Origin: UBA10649 sp964597445
Lineage (GTDB): Bacteria; Actinomycetota; Actinomycetes; S36-B12
DNA: 64,000 nucleotides
Assembly (NCBI GenBank): GCA_964597445.1
Contig: CAZQXO010000006.1
Coordinates: 4,219 to 68,218, forward strand
Direction of reading: 5' to 3'
This document shows, one piece after another, positions 15,866 to 25,200 of the stretch. The notes beneath the pieces are model-generated. The model worked only from the letters and a program-made list of their open reading frames with translations. It did not search any database and was not told where the DNA came from. The stretch's first letter is position 1, and every line of letters begins with the position of its first letter. Position numbers and translations under genes: made by a program.

Positions 15866-16791
15866 CCCGTCCGCACCGACCCACCAGCCGAGCCGGCACC
15901 GGAGTACTCCTCGGATTCGTCGCGTACGGACTCTGGGGCGTCTTCCCGCTCTACTTCCACCTGCTGCAGGGGGTCTCCCCTGTCGAGGTTGTCGCCAACC
16001 GCGTCGTGTGGTCGCTGGTGTTCCTCGCCATCCTCATCACGGTCACGCGATCGTGGGCCCGCATGCTGACCGCCGCGCGGTCTCCACGTCACGTGGGGCT
16101 GCTCGCCGTCGCAGCCGGATTCCTCGCCCTCAACTGGGGCGTCTACGTCTGGGCCGTCGTCTCCGACCAGGTGGTCGAGGCCTCACTCGGCTACTTCATC
16201 AACCCACTCGTCTCCGTCGCCCTCGGGGTCATCGTCCTGCGGGAGCGCCTGCGCAGCCTGCAGTGGGTGGCGGTCGGGATCGCCGTCCTCGCCGTGCTCG
16301 TCCTCACGTTCAGCTACGGCCGCCCGCCGTGGATCAGCATCATCCTGGCCGTCTCCTTCGGGGTCTACGGCCTGATCAAGAAGCAGGTGGGCCTCGGTTC
16401 GGTGGAGAGTCTCACCATCGAGACGGCGACGCTGGCACCCTTTGCGCTCGTGGTCATCGGCGTGATGGCCGCGCAGGGAGATGCAGGCCTCACGTCGGGC
16501 GATCCCACCCTGACGGTGCTGCTCATCCTGCTCGGCGTCGTCACTGCGCTTCCCCTGCTGGCGTTCGGCGGGGCCGCCACGAGAATCCCGCTGTCCACAC
16601 TCGGATTGCTGCAGTACCTGACACCCGTGATCCAGTTCCTCATCGGTGTCGTCATCTTCTCCGAGCCCATGACGACGAGCAGATGGATCGGCTTCGTGCT
16701 GGTGTGGATCTCCCTCGTCGTCATGTCGATCGACGGGCTGCGGAGCGCCCGCAACCGGACCACCGCGCTCGACGTGGTCGAGCCAGACTGA
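15862..16791 (+). CDS. rarD: EamA/RarD family membrane transporter, apparent CTG start
   Basis: RarD proteins are ten-helix membrane permeases of the drug/metabolite transporter superfamily; their substrates are mostly unknown. Homology in this frame begins well before the first ATG/GTG/TTG at 16006: GVLLGFVAYGLWGVFPLYFH is the RarD N-terminal helix. The only in-frame start-like codon before it is CTG at 15862-15864, which overlaps the korB stop as CTGA. That gives 309 residues, the usual family length. Other visible helices include LLAVAAGFLALNWGVYVWAV and LVLVWISLVVMSIDGL. The 5-bp hairpin CTGAC/GTCAG (16788-16801) spans its stop and the convergent stop. Confidence 0.85.
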   Translation: MTRPHRPTSRAGTGVLLGFVAYGLWGVFPLYFHLLQGVSPVEVVANRVVWSLVFLAILITVTRSWARMLTAARSPRHVGLLAVAAGFLALNWGVYVWAVVSDQVVEASLGYFINPLVSVALGVIVLRERLRSLQWVAVGIAVLAVLVLTFSYGRPPWISIILAVSFGVYGLIKKQVGLGSVESLTIETATLAPFALVVIGVMAAQGDAGLTSGDPTLTVLLILLGVVTALPLLAFGGAATRIPLSTLGLLQYLTPVIQFLIGVVIFSEPMTTSRWIGFVLVWISLVVMSIDGLRSARNRTTALDVVEPD

Positions 16792-16793
16792 CC

Positions 16794-17972
16794 TCAGTCA
16801 GCGTCGGGCACCGGTCGGATCACGACGAGGATGAAGGTGACCACGAGCAGCACCGGCACGATCAGGAAGGCCGTATGGACTCCCGCGCTGGCCGCGAAGG
16901 CTCCGAGGATGAACGGGGCCAGACCGATGGCGGCCGTCGTGAACGCCAGCGCGAGGGCCGAGGCGCGATCCGGGTTGCCCCCCGAGGCGCGGATGATGCG
17001 CGAGATGCACAGCGGCCACACGAGGGACAGTCCGACGCCCGTCACGAACATGGCGACGAGAATCACCACCGGACTCGTCACACTCCAGACGACCATGAAC
17101 GCAGCGAGTCCGACGATGAGGGAGATCTGGAGGAGACGCTCCACCGGGAAGCGCTCCGCGAGGCGGATGCCGAAGACGCGACCGACGAAGATGCCGCCCA
17201 GGACCGTGCTGAGTCCCGCCGCGGCTGCCGCCGGGCTGAGTCCCGCCCGATCGCGCAGCAGGTCCACGCCCCACAGGCTCAGGCAGAACTCCGCACCGAT
17301 GTAGGTCATGCCCGCCACGAGGGCCCACCATGTCCGGCTCGGAAGGGCGCCGCCCTCCTTGCGGGTGCGCACCTCACCCGGACCCCCGTAGACCTCCAGA
17401 TGCCGGCCGCGCCACACCTCGACCAGGGCGAAGGCCACGACCGCGACGAACAGCCCGCCACGCCAGCCCACGACCGTCGATGCTGCGAGACCGACTCCGA
17501 GAGGGGCGAGCAGGCCCATGAGCGCCGCCAGCCCGGTGCTCTCCGTGAACGCCGGCGGGCTCGCCGCACCCTGGTGGGCCGCGATGAACGAGTTGACCAC
17601 CACCACGACGATGTTGCCGAAGAGGCACGCGGCGAGGATCGCTGCGAGGGTTCCGCCGACAGGCATGCCCGGCCACAGGTAGATGACGATGCACAGGGCC
17701 GTACCGAGGGCTGCGGCCCGGCCGACCGGCCCACGGCCGAAACGATGGTTCAGTCGCGGGGTGAGCAGGGCCCCGACGATGCCGCCGAGGGCCAGAGCGG
17801 TGCTGTGGAGCCCTCCGATCCAGGCCGATGTGCCCTGCTCATCGCGGAGCAGCGCCAGACTCGCCCCGAATCCGTAGACGAACCACGACCACGTGGCGAG
17901 CGTGGCATACGAGACCAGGGTCGGCCGGTCGTGGATCGGGCGGACGGGAGCGACAGCAGGCTCGGCGGACAT
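16794..17972 (-). CDS. Major facilitator superfamily transporter
   Basis: The 392-residue protein has about twelve hydrophobic segments in two halves (WSWFVYGFGASLALL, LHSTALALGGIVGALLTPRL with an RFGR loop, then LVAGMTYIGAEFCLSLWGVD and LVAMFVTGVGLSLVWPLCIS). This fits an MFS permease. The substrate cannot be predicted. It starts at ATG 17970-17972, six bases after TAGCGT, so it may be transcribed without a leader. It is a single-gene unit converging with rarD. Confidence 0.88.
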   Translation of the reverse strand: MSAEPAVAPVRPIHDRPTLVSYATLATWSWFVYGFGASLALLRDEQGTSAWIGGLHSTALALGGIVGALLTPRLNHRFGRGPVGRAAALGTALCIVIYLWPGMPVGGTLAAILAACLFGNIVVVVVNSFIAAHQGAASPPAFTESTGLAALMGLLAPLGVGLAASTVVGWRGGLFVAVVAFALVEVWRGRHLEVYGGPGEVRTRKEGGALPSRTWWALVAGMTYIGAEFCLSLWGVDLLRDRAGLSPAAAAAGLSTVLGGIFVGRVFGIRLAERFPVERLLQISLIVGLAAFMVVWSVTSPVVILVAMFVTGVGLSLVWPLCISRIIRASGGNPDRASALALAFTTAAIGLAPFILGAFAASAGVHTAFLIVPVLLVVTFILVVIRPVPDAD

Positions 17973-17978
17973 GTCCGG

Positions 17979-17984
17979 ACGCTA
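17979..17984 (-). promoter_or_regulatory. Candidate leaderless -10 element for the MFS gene
   Basis: TAGCGT is followed by six bases (CCGGAC) and the ATG at 17970-17972. The spacing matches other leaderless candidates here. Confidence 0.5.
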
Positions 17985-18032
17985 TCAGTCATCTAGACGA
18001 CTGGGGGGCGCCTCTCGCGGGCGGGATCGAGG

Positions 18033-19028
18033 TCAGCCCGTGCGGGAGACGACGTAGTCGCAGAGCAGGGCCAGGACTTCCCGGGCCGGCCCAGCCGGAA
18101 GACCGTCGAGGAGATCGCGCGCGGAGTCGGACCAGGCACGCGCCTCCAGCCGAGCCGCCTCGATCCCGGCGTGCGCCCGCAGGAGCGCCAGGGCCTCCGC
18201 GTGCTCGGCATCATCGGGCAGGGGTCGTCCGAGGAGCTCCTGGAGCCGGGCATCAGCGGGGTCGGTGCTGGCCAGAACGACGAGTCCCGCCAGCGTCGGA
18301 ATGCCCTCCCGCAGGTCGGTGCCCGGAGTCTTGCCCGACTGCATCGACTCGGACGTGATGTCGACGAGATCGTCCGCCAGCTGGAAGGCCACGCCGATGC
18401 GCTCACCGAACTGGGTGAGGAGGGCGACCTGCTCGGCCGGGGCACCCGCCATGAGGGCCCCGTACCAGCCCGACGCCGCGATGAGGGAGCCCGTCTTGTC
18501 GGCGATCACCTCGAGGTGGTGCTCGATCGGGTCCTGGCCGTCACGCGGACCCACCGTCTCGCGGATCTGCCCCGTGCAGAGGCGTTCGAAGGTGAGCGCC
18601 TGAATCCTCACGGCCTCGGGTCCGAGATCGGCAAGGATCTTGGAGGAGCGCGCGAAGAGGAAGTCCCCGGTCAGGATGGCGATCGTGTTGTCCCAGCGCG
18701 AGTTCGCCGAAGGCGCCCCCCGGCGCAGCTGCGCCTCGTCCATCACGTCGTCGTGGTAGAGCGTGGCCAGGTGGGTGAGCTCGACCACAACCCCGGCGGG
18801 CACGACGCCGGAGGCGTCCGGGTCACCGAACTGGGACGCGAGCAGGACGAGGAGCGGTCGGAACCGCTTTCCCCCCGCATCCACCAGGTAGCGCGCCGCA
18901 TCCGCCACGAAGGCGTCATCGCTCGAGACGGCCTCCTTGAGGCCCTCCTCCACCTCCGCCAGCCCGCGCGTGAGATCCGCCTCCAGCCCGGCATCCGGGA
19001 GGGGCAGTCCGTGCAGGGCGAAGGTCAT
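18033..19028 (-). CDS. Long-chain all-trans polyprenyl diphosphate synthase
   Basis: This trans-isoprenyl diphosphate synthase of 331 residues adds isopentenyl diphosphate units to make the side chain of menaquinone. It shows GGKRFRPLL (52-60), the first aspartate-rich motif DDVMD (93-97) and RRGAPSANSRWDN. The second aspartate-rich motif DDLVD is at 219-223. Its place after nuoN and near the men genes supports a hepta- to nonaprenyl product (GrcC/HepT/IspB type), but exact chain length is not readable. The ATG at 19026-19028 lies six bases after TACGTT, so it may have its own leaderless transcript within the nuo run. Confidence 0.9.
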   Translation of the reverse strand: MTFALHGLPLPDAGLEADLTRGLAEVEEGLKEAVSSDDAFVADAARYLVDAGGKRFRPLLVLLASQFGDPDASGVVPAGVVVELTHLATLYHDDVMDEAQLRRGAPSANSRWDNTIAILTGDFLFARSSKILADLGPEAVRIQALTFERLCTGQIRETVGPRDGQDPIEHHLEVIADKTGSLIAASGWYGALMAGAPAEQVALLTQFGERIGVAFQLADDLVDITSESMQSGKTPGTDLREGIPTLAGLVVLASTDPADARLQELLGRPLPDDAEHAEALALLRAHAGIEAARLEARAWSDSARDLLDGLPAGPAREVLALLCDYVVSRTG

Positions 19029-19034
19029 TCCATC

Positions 19035-19040
19035 AACGTA
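19035..19040 (-). promoter_or_regulatory. Candidate leaderless -10 element for the polyprenyl synthase gene
   Basis: TACGTT ends six bases before the ATG at 19026-19028 and directly abuts the nuoN stop codon at 19041-19043. Confidence 0.5.
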
Positions 19041-20606
19041 CTACCGGACGAACACGCCCGCCTGCTCGATGATGTCCAGCAGCCACTGGGGGAAGACGCC
19101 CAGGGCGACGGTCATCACCGCGGCGGCGGTGAGTGCGATCGTGGTGAAGGTCGAGGGGATCGCCACCGAGGCAGTCTCCTCGGTCGGGTCGGAGAAGTAC
19201 ATGAGGACGATGACCCGGACGTAGAAGAAGGCGGCGATGATGCTGGCGATGACGCCGATGATCACGAGCCATGTCGCACCGCTCTCCACACCCGCGGTGA
19301 AGACGCTGAACTTGGCGACGAAGCCACTGGTCAGCGGGAAGCCGGCGAGCGACAGCAGGAACAGCGAGAACACGCCGGCGACCACCGGCGACCTGCGCCC
19401 GAGCCCACGCCACGCCGCCAGGCTCGTGGCCTCACCCGATGCGTTGCGCACGATCGCGACGACAGCGAAGGTGCCGATCGTGGTGAAGGCGTAGGCGATC
19501 ACGTAGAAGATCGAGCTCGCCAGACCCGCGGCCGAGGCCGCCACGACACCGATCAGGATGAAGCCCGCCTGCGCGACGGAGGAGTAGGCCAGCATCCGCT
19601 TGACATCGGTCTGCGTGATGGCCAGCACCGAACCGATCACCATGGTGAGGGCGGCGATGATCCACAGCATTGGCGTCCAGTCCCAGCGCACCCCGCCGAG
19701 GGACACGTACAGCAGGCGGAGGAGGGCACCGAAGGCGGCGATCTTCACCGCCGCGGCCATGAAGGCCGTGACGGGCGTGGGCGCGCCCTGGTAGACGTCC
19801 GGAGTCCACTGATGGAAGGGGACGGCTGCGATCTTGAAGAGCAGTCCGACCATGACGAGGGCAATGCCCACGGCGACCAGGGTGGCCTCGCCGGCACTCG
19901 CGCCGAGCGCGTCCGAGAGCTGAACGAACCCGATGGAGCCGCTGTAGCCGTACAGGAGCGCCGCTCCGTAGAGGAAGAAGGCCGAGGCGAAGGCTCCCAG
20001 CAGGAAGTACTTGAGGGCCGCCTCCTGGGACAGCAGTCGGCGACGACGCGCCATGCCGGCCAGCAGGTACAGCGGGAGGGACATGACCTCCAGAGCGACG
20101 AACATCATCAGGAAGTCGTTGGCCGCGACGAAGGCGAGCATGCCCGTCATGGCGAAGAGCAGGAAGGGCCATACCTCCGTCTGGAGATAGCCCCGCTTGG
20201 CGAACTGCTGCTCATCCTCCGAGCCGGGAAGTGACGACGCCCGGGGAGCGAAGGAGTCACCGAGCGGATCCACCGTGCGCTCCGCCATCAGGAAGGCGGC
20301 CAGAAGACCGATCACCAAGAGGGCACCCCAGAGAAGTAGGGTCGGACCATCGACGGCGATGGCCCCCTCACCCGTGATGAGTCGGGTGCCGCGGAGGTCG
20401 ACGGTCACGACGAGCGCGGCCACGAGAGCGGCGATGACGAGGACCAGCTGCGTCGCCCGCCGGGCTCGCCGAGGCATGAAGGCCTCGATGAGGACCGAGA
20501 CGACCGCCGCGCCGAAGAGGATGAGAATCGGCGTGATCGCGTAGTAGTTCACGGATGGCAGGCTGAATTGCGGTTCGGCTGCCAGGATCACCGCGGGGGC
20601 GCTCAC
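19041..20606 (-). CDS. nuoN: NADH-quinone oxidoreductase subunit N
   Basis: NuoN is one of the three antiporter-like proton-pumping membrane subunits of complex I. The 521-residue protein has about fourteen helices. It carries the family segments VALEVMSLPLYLLAGMARR, EAALKYFLLGAFASAFFLYG and DVKRMLAYSSVAQAGFILIG. It starts with GTG at 20604-20606, overlapping the nuoM stop by four bases. It is the last gene of the nuoA-N operon; the polyprenyl synthase follows. Confidence 0.97.
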   Translation of the reverse strand: MSAPAVILAAEPQFSLPSVNYYAITPILILFGAAVVSVLIEAFMPRRARRATQLVLVIAALVAALVVTVDLRGTRLITGEGAIAVDGPTLLLWGALLVIGLLAAFLMAERTVDPLGDSFAPRASSLPGSEDEQQFAKRGYLQTEVWPFLLFAMTGMLAFVAANDFLMMFVALEVMSLPLYLLAGMARRRRLLSQEAALKYFLLGAFASAFFLYGAALLYGYSGSIGFVQLSDALGASAGEATLVAVGIALVMVGLLFKIAAVPFHQWTPDVYQGAPTPVTAFMAAAVKIAAFGALLRLLYVSLGGVRWDWTPMLWIIAALTMVIGSVLAITQTDVKRMLAYSSVAQAGFILIGVVAASAAGLASSIFYVIAYAFTTIGTFAVVAIVRNASGEATSLAAWRGLGRRSPVVAGVFSLFLLSLAGFPLTSGFVAKFSVFTAGVESGATWLVIIGVIASIIAAFFYVRVIVLMYFSDPTEETASVAIPSTFTTIALTAAAVMTVALGVFPQWLLDIIEQAGVFVR

Positions 20607-22156
20607 TTCTGGCTCCCTTCGCCCGGCGTGACAGCCGAGGAGATCGTCGGCGCCGGGTCACTGGCACCGATGGTCGTCATGACCTGGTCGACAGCCGGAT
20701 TGATGACGTTGAGGAGCGGAGCCGGGAAGAAGCCGAGCACGATCGACAGGGCTGCGATCGGGACCAGAGCGGTGACTTCGCGACCCCGAAGATCCTTCAT
20801 CCCCGCCAGTTCGGGCTTCAGCGGCCCTGTCATCGTCTTCTGGTAGAGGCGCAGCACGTAGGCGGCCGTGATCACGATGCCGACCGTGGCGATCGCGCCC
20901 ACCCACATGTAGCGCTCGAAGGCCCCCAGCAGGACGAGGAACTCGCCCACGAAGGAGACCATGCCGGGCAGGGCCAGCGAGGACAGGGCGGCAACCAGGA
21001 AGAAGCCGGCAAGCACCGGCGCCGCCTTGTTCACGCCCGTGTAGTCCGCGATCAGGCTTGAGCCATGGAATCGCGCCATCAGGAAGCCCGCGGTGAGGAA
21101 GAGCGCGGCGGTCGAGAGGCCGTGGGCCACCATGTAGACAACCGAGCCGCTCTGCCCCTGCGACGTGAACACGAAGATGCCCAGGGTGATGAACCCGAAG
21201 TGGGACATCGACGAGTAAGCAAACAGCCGCTTCATGTCGTGCTGACGAAGAGCGAGCAGGGCGCCGTAGAAGATGCCGATCACCGCGAGTGCGATCACGA
21301 ACGGTGCGTAGAACTCCGACGCCGCGGGGAAGATCTCCAGGCAGTAGCGGAGCATGCCGAAGGTTCCGACCTTGTCCAGCACGCCGATCAGGAGCACGGA
21401 GGTTCCGGGCTTGGCCTCGGCAGCCGCATCCGGCAGCCACGTGTGGAACGGCCACAGCGGCGCCTTGATGGCGAAGGCGAGGAAGAAGCCGAGGAACAGG
21501 AGCTTCTGCAGGTCCGGGTCGATGTCGATGCCCACGAGCACGCCGAAGTCGAAGGTTCCGGTGCCCGTGACCTGCGCCGAGACGACGTAGAGGCCGATGA
21601 GGGCCACGAGCATGAAGAGGCCGCCGACGAGGCTGTAGATGAGGAACTTGACCGCCGCGTAGGACCGCTGGGGGCCGCCGAAGCGCCCGATCATGAAGTA
21701 GGTCGGGATCAGCATGACCTCGAAGAACACATAGAACAGGAAGACGTCCGTGGCGGCGAAGACACCGATCATCAGGGCCTCGAGCACGAGGATCAGGGCG
21801 AAGTAGCCCTTCACGGTGCCACGACTGCCCTCGTCGACGTCGTTCCAGCCCGCGAGGATCACCACGGGCACGAGGGTGGCTGCCAGGGCGATCAGCACGA
21901 GGCTGATGCCGTCGACGCCGACCGAGTACGAGATGCCGAAGGCCGGGATCCACGGGTGCGATTCGACGAACTGGAACTTCTCGACCGAGTCAGCCGAGAA
22001 CTGCAGCGCCATCAGCACGGTGAGTCCGAGCGTGACGAGGGAGAAGGCGAAGGCCACCTGCTTGGCCAGGAGCGCGCGCGCTCGCGGCAGCAGGGCGACG
22101 AGAACGCTGCCGACCAGGGGGACCACCATCAGGGTGGTCAGCCAGGGAAAGTTCAC
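20603..22156 (-). CDS. nuoM: NADH-quinone oxidoreductase subunit M
   Basis: NuoM is a proton-pumping antiporter-like subunit in the distal membrane arm. The 517-residue protein includes FYVFFEVMLIPTYFMIGRFG, the lysine-bearing AFAIKAPLWPFHTWLPDA, and DMKRLFAYSSMSHFGFITLG. It starts at GTG 22154-22156 and overlaps nuoL by four bases and nuoN by four bases. Confidence 0.97.
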   Translation of the reverse strand: MNFPWLTTLMVVPLVGSVLVALLPRARALLAKQVAFAFSLVTLGLTVLMALQFSADSVEKFQFVESHPWIPAFGISYSVGVDGISLVLIALAATLVPVVILAGWNDVDEGSRGTVKGYFALILVLEALMIGVFAATDVFLFYVFFEVMLIPTYFMIGRFGGPQRSYAAVKFLIYSLVGGLFMLVALIGLYVVSAQVTGTGTFDFGVLVGIDIDPDLQKLLFLGFFLAFAIKAPLWPFHTWLPDAAAEAKPGTSVLLIGVLDKVGTFGMLRYCLEIFPAASEFYAPFVIALAVIGIFYGALLALRQHDMKRLFAYSSMSHFGFITLGIFVFTSQGQSGSVVYMVAHGLSTAALFLTAGFLMARFHGSSLIADYTGVNKAAPVLAGFFLVAALSSLALPGMVSFVGEFLVLLGAFERYMWVGAIATVGIVITAAYVLRLYQKTMTGPLKPELAGMKDLRGREVTALVPIAALSIVLGFFPAPLLNVINPAVDQVMTTIGASDPAPTISSAVTPGEGSQK

Positions 22157-24048
22157 GATGCCCTCACCAGGACCAGGGCGAGGACGACCAAGACGGCGCC
22201 ACCCACCATCGACAACGCGTAGGTACGGACGAAACCGGTCTGGTACCGGCGCAGGCGCCCGGAGAGGGCTCCGACGAAGGCAGCCGTGCCGTTGACCAGC
22301 CCGTCGACGCCCTTCGTGTCGACGGCCGTCACGACCTTGGCGGCGACCAGGGTCGGCGTCACGACGAGAGCCTGATTGATCTGGTTGCCGTAGAGCTCCT
22401 CACGAGCGGCTCGCGTGAGCCATGAGCCACGCGGCTCCTCGATCGGGATCGGACGCCGACTGTACATAACGTAGGCGACGATGGCACCCAGGATGACGAC
22501 GGTCAGGGAGATCGCGATGGTCGCGGCTGTGGAGAGCGGGGCCTCCCTCGACTCGAAACCGACGACCGGCTCGAGCCAGGACTTGATGTCGCCCCAGAAG
22601 AGCAGGGCCAGGCCGAGGAAGGTCGACCCCAGTGCCAGGATGATCAGCGGGATCGTCATGACCTTGGGTGACTCGTGCGGATGGACTCCCTCCTCCCAAC
22701 GGGGCTTCCCGAGGAAGGTCATGATGAACATGCGCGTCATGTAGAAGCCCGTGATGCCTGCCGCGACGATCAGAAGCGCACCGACGAGGACGCTCTGCTC
22801 GAACGCCGCGTGGATCAACTCGTCCTTCGACCAGAATCCCGAGAACGGCGGAATGCCCAGGATCGAGAGCCATCCCGCCGCGAACGTGATGAACGTGATG
22901 AACATGACCGTGCGCAGGCCCCCGTACCGGCGCATGTTCACGTTGTCGTTCATCCCGTGCATGACGGAGCCCGCCCCCAGGAAGAGCCCGGCCTTGAACA
23001 CACCGTGCGTGAGCAGGTGGAAGATGCCGAAGACGTAGCCGATGGGACCGAGACCGACTGCAGCCACCATGTAGCCGATCTGGCTCATGGTCGAACCGGC
23101 CAGGGACTTCTTGATGTCGTCCTTGGCCGATCCGATGATCGCACCCATGAACACCGTGATCACGCCGACGATGATCACGACGGTCGCAGCGAGCTCGGCG
23201 CCATCGAAGATCGCATTGCTCCGGGTGATGAGGTAGACGCCTGCGGTGACCATGGTGGCCGCATGAATGAGGGCCGAGACCGGGGTCGGGCCCTCCATGG
23301 CGTCCAGCAGCCAGGCCTGAAGCGGGAACTGGGCCGACTTGCCGGCCGCAGCGAGGAGGAGAAGGAGCCCGATCGCGTTGAGGGTTCCCTGACTGGCCTC
23401 ATCGGCGGCGCCGAACACGCCCTCGAAGCTGACGGAGCCGAAGGTCACGAACATGAGCATGATCGCGAGGCTCAGGCCCACGTCGCCCACGCGGTTGATG
23501 ACGAAGGCCTTCTTCGCCGCGGCCGCAGCCGAGGGCTTGTACTGCCAGAAGCCGATCAGCAGGTAGCTCGCGAGACCCACGCCCTCCCAGCCGACGTACA
23601 GGAGCAGGAAGTTGTTCGCGAGGACGAGGATGAGCATGGCGCCCACGAACAGGTTCAGGTAGCCGAAGAACTTCCGTCGATCGGGGTCGTGGGCCATGTA
23701 GCCCAGCGAGTAGATGTGGATGAGCGCGCCCACGGTCGTGATGAGCAGGACGAACACCATCGACAGCTGGTCCAGCTGGAAGGCCATGTCAGCCTGGAAG
23801 TCACCCACGGACACCCATGTGAACAGGGTCTGGTTGAACGTGCGCTGCTCCGGGGCGTTCTGGAGCATGGCCACGAGCATCCACCAGCCGAGGACCGCTG
23901 ACGCGGACACCGTCAGGATGCCGAGGAGGGGCCCCCAGGAGTTGGTCCGGCGTCCGCCGAAGATCAGGACCACCGCCCCGAGGAGGGGCAGGGCGATCAG
24001 CAGCCAGATGAGGGAGAACACCCCCTCAGCGGGCATCAACTCAGTCAC
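22153..24048 (-). CDS. nuoL: NADH-quinone oxidoreductase subunit L
   Basis: NuoL is the terminal antiporter-like subunit with the long lateral helix. The 631-residue protein shows FVGWEGVG-type sequence (LYVGWEGVGLASYLLIGFWQ), AGKSAQFPLQAWLLDAMEGP, LIHAATMVTAGVYLI and DDIKKSLAGSTMSQIGYMVA. It starts at GTG 24046-24048; an ATG five codons in is an alternative. It lies 37 bases after nuoK. Confidence 0.97.
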   Translation of the reverse strand: MTELMPAEGVFSLIWLLIALPLLGAVVLIFGGRRTNSWGPLLGILTVSASAVLGWWMLVAMLQNAPEQRTFNQTLFTWVSVGDFQADMAFQLDQLSMVFVLLITTVGALIHIYSLGYMAHDPDRRKFFGYLNLFVGAMLILVLANNFLLLYVGWEGVGLASYLLIGFWQYKPSAAAAAKKAFVINRVGDVGLSLAIMLMFVTFGSVSFEGVFGAADEASQGTLNAIGLLLLLAAAGKSAQFPLQAWLLDAMEGPTPVSALIHAATMVTAGVYLITRSNAIFDGAELAATVVIIVGVITVFMGAIIGSAKDDIKKSLAGSTMSQIGYMVAAVGLGPIGYVFGIFHLLTHGVFKAGLFLGAGSVMHGMNDNVNMRRYGGLRTVMFITFITFAAGWLSILGIPPFSGFWSKDELIHAAFEQSVLVGALLIVAAGITGFYMTRMFIMTFLGKPRWEEGVHPHESPKVMTIPLIILALGSTFLGLALLFWGDIKSWLEPVVGFESREAPLSTAATIAISLTVVILGAIVAYVMYSRRPIPIEEPRGSWLTRAAREELYGNQINQALVVTPTLVAAKVVTAVDTKGVDGLVNGTAAFVGALSGRLRRYQTGFVRTYALSMVGGAVLVVLALVLVRAS

Positions 24049-24085
24049 AGCGTGGTCCTATCGATCGTCGGAGTCTGGGTGGGCA

Positions 24086-24385
24086 TCAGTACTTGAGCAG
24101 GTTCGGCTCGTCGATCGAGGCTGATCGTCGAGTACGGAAGATCGTCACGATGATGGCCAGGCCGACCACCACCTCGGCGGCAGCCACGACCATCACGAAG
24201 AAGGCCACGGTCTGGCCGTCGAGGTTGCCGTTCATGCGAGCGAAGGCCACGAATGCCAGGTTGGCGGCGTTCAGCATCAGCTCGACGGACATGAACACGA
24301 CGATGGCGTTGCGCCGCAGGAGGACGCCCACGGCGCCGATGCTGAAGAGCACCGCGGAGAGCATCACGTAGTTGACGGGATTCAT
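24086..24385 (-). CDS. nuoK: NADH-quinone oxidoreductase subunit K
   Basis: NuoK is a small three-helix subunit of the complex I membrane arm. The 99 residues include YVMLSAVLFSIGAVGVLLRR, FMSVELMLNAANLAFVAFAR with the conserved glutamate, and FVMVVAAAEVVVGLAIIVTI with the second. The ATG at 24383-24385 overlaps the nuoJ stop by four bases. Confidence 0.97.
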   Translation of the reverse strand: MNPVNYVMLSAVLFSIGAVGVLLRRNAIVVFMSVELMLNAANLAFVAFARMNGNLDGQTVAFFVMVVAAAEVVVGLAIIVTIFRTRRSASIDEPNLLKY

Positions 24386-25200
24386 CGCGTCTCCTCATCC
24401 GGCAGGGAGGTCTCGCCCTCACTGATCTGCCGGACCTCGTCGATGTCGACCCGATCGAGGGGCCGCTCGTCACCCCGTGCACGGACCGGAGCCGGCACGC
24501 TCATCTCGCTGAGGCCGCCGTCCGGCAGCAGGGCCGGCACATCGACCGCGTTGTGGCGCGCGTAGACACCGGGGGTGGGCATGTTGCCGGGATGACCACC
24601 CGAGCGGACCCGGGCGATCGAGCGATCCCGCTGGGTGAGCAGGGCGGTCCAGCGCTCACGGTGCGCCAGGACCATGGCTCCCATGGCAGCGGTGATGAGC
24701 AGTGCAGCCGTGAGCTCGAACACGAGGGCGTACTGCGTGAACATCAGACTCGCCAGGCCCTCGACGTTGCCGCCGTACTCGGCGTTCGCCTCCTCGAGCC
24801 CGACCGAGGGAGCCTCCGCGAGTGCGTTGCCGATGCCCCAGATGATGAGGATCGCCATGCCCACGGTCAGGAGGAGGGCGGCCACGCGCTGGCCCTTGAT
24901 CGTCTCGATCAGGGAGTCTGAGGAGTCGACGCCGACCACCATGAGCACGAAGAGGAACAGCATCATGACGGCGCCGGTGTAGACGATGATCTGCACCATT
25001 CCGAGGAACGGGGCGGCATTGGCGACGTACATGATCGCCAGGTTGATCATCGTCAGGGCGATCCAGAGGGCGCTGTGGACCGCCTTCCGCGAGAGGATCA
25101 TGCCGAGGGCACCGGTGACGGACAGGACAGCAGTGACCCAGAACAGGATCTGCTCGCCCGTGCTCGTCTCGGTGGCCGCCTCGGCCAGGGGGATGATCAC
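24382..25200 (-). CDS. nuoJ: NADH-quinone oxidoreductase subunit J
   Basis: NuoJ is a five-helix membrane subunit near the quinone site. Of its 272 residues the first 175 or so form the core (LFWVTAVLSVTGALGMILSR, MVQIIVYTGAVMMLFLFVLM). The last 95 are a hydrophilic tail ending EISEGETSLPDEETR-like acidic sequence, common in actinobacterial NuoJ. It starts at GTG 25198-25200, overlapping nuoI by four bases. Confidence 0.96.
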   Translation of the reverse strand: MIIPLAEAATETSTGEQILFWVTAVLSVTGALGMILSRKAVHSALWIALTMINLAIMYVANAAPFLGMVQIIVYTGAVMMLFLFVLMVVGVDSSDSLIETIKGQRVAALLLTVGMAILIIWGIGNALAEAPSVGLEEANAEYGGNVEGLASLMFTQYALVFELTAALLITAAMGAMVLAHRERWTALLTQRDRSIARVRSGGHPGNMPTPGVYARHNAVDVPALLPDGGLSEMSVPAPVRARGDERPLDRVDIDEVRQISEGETSLPDEETR

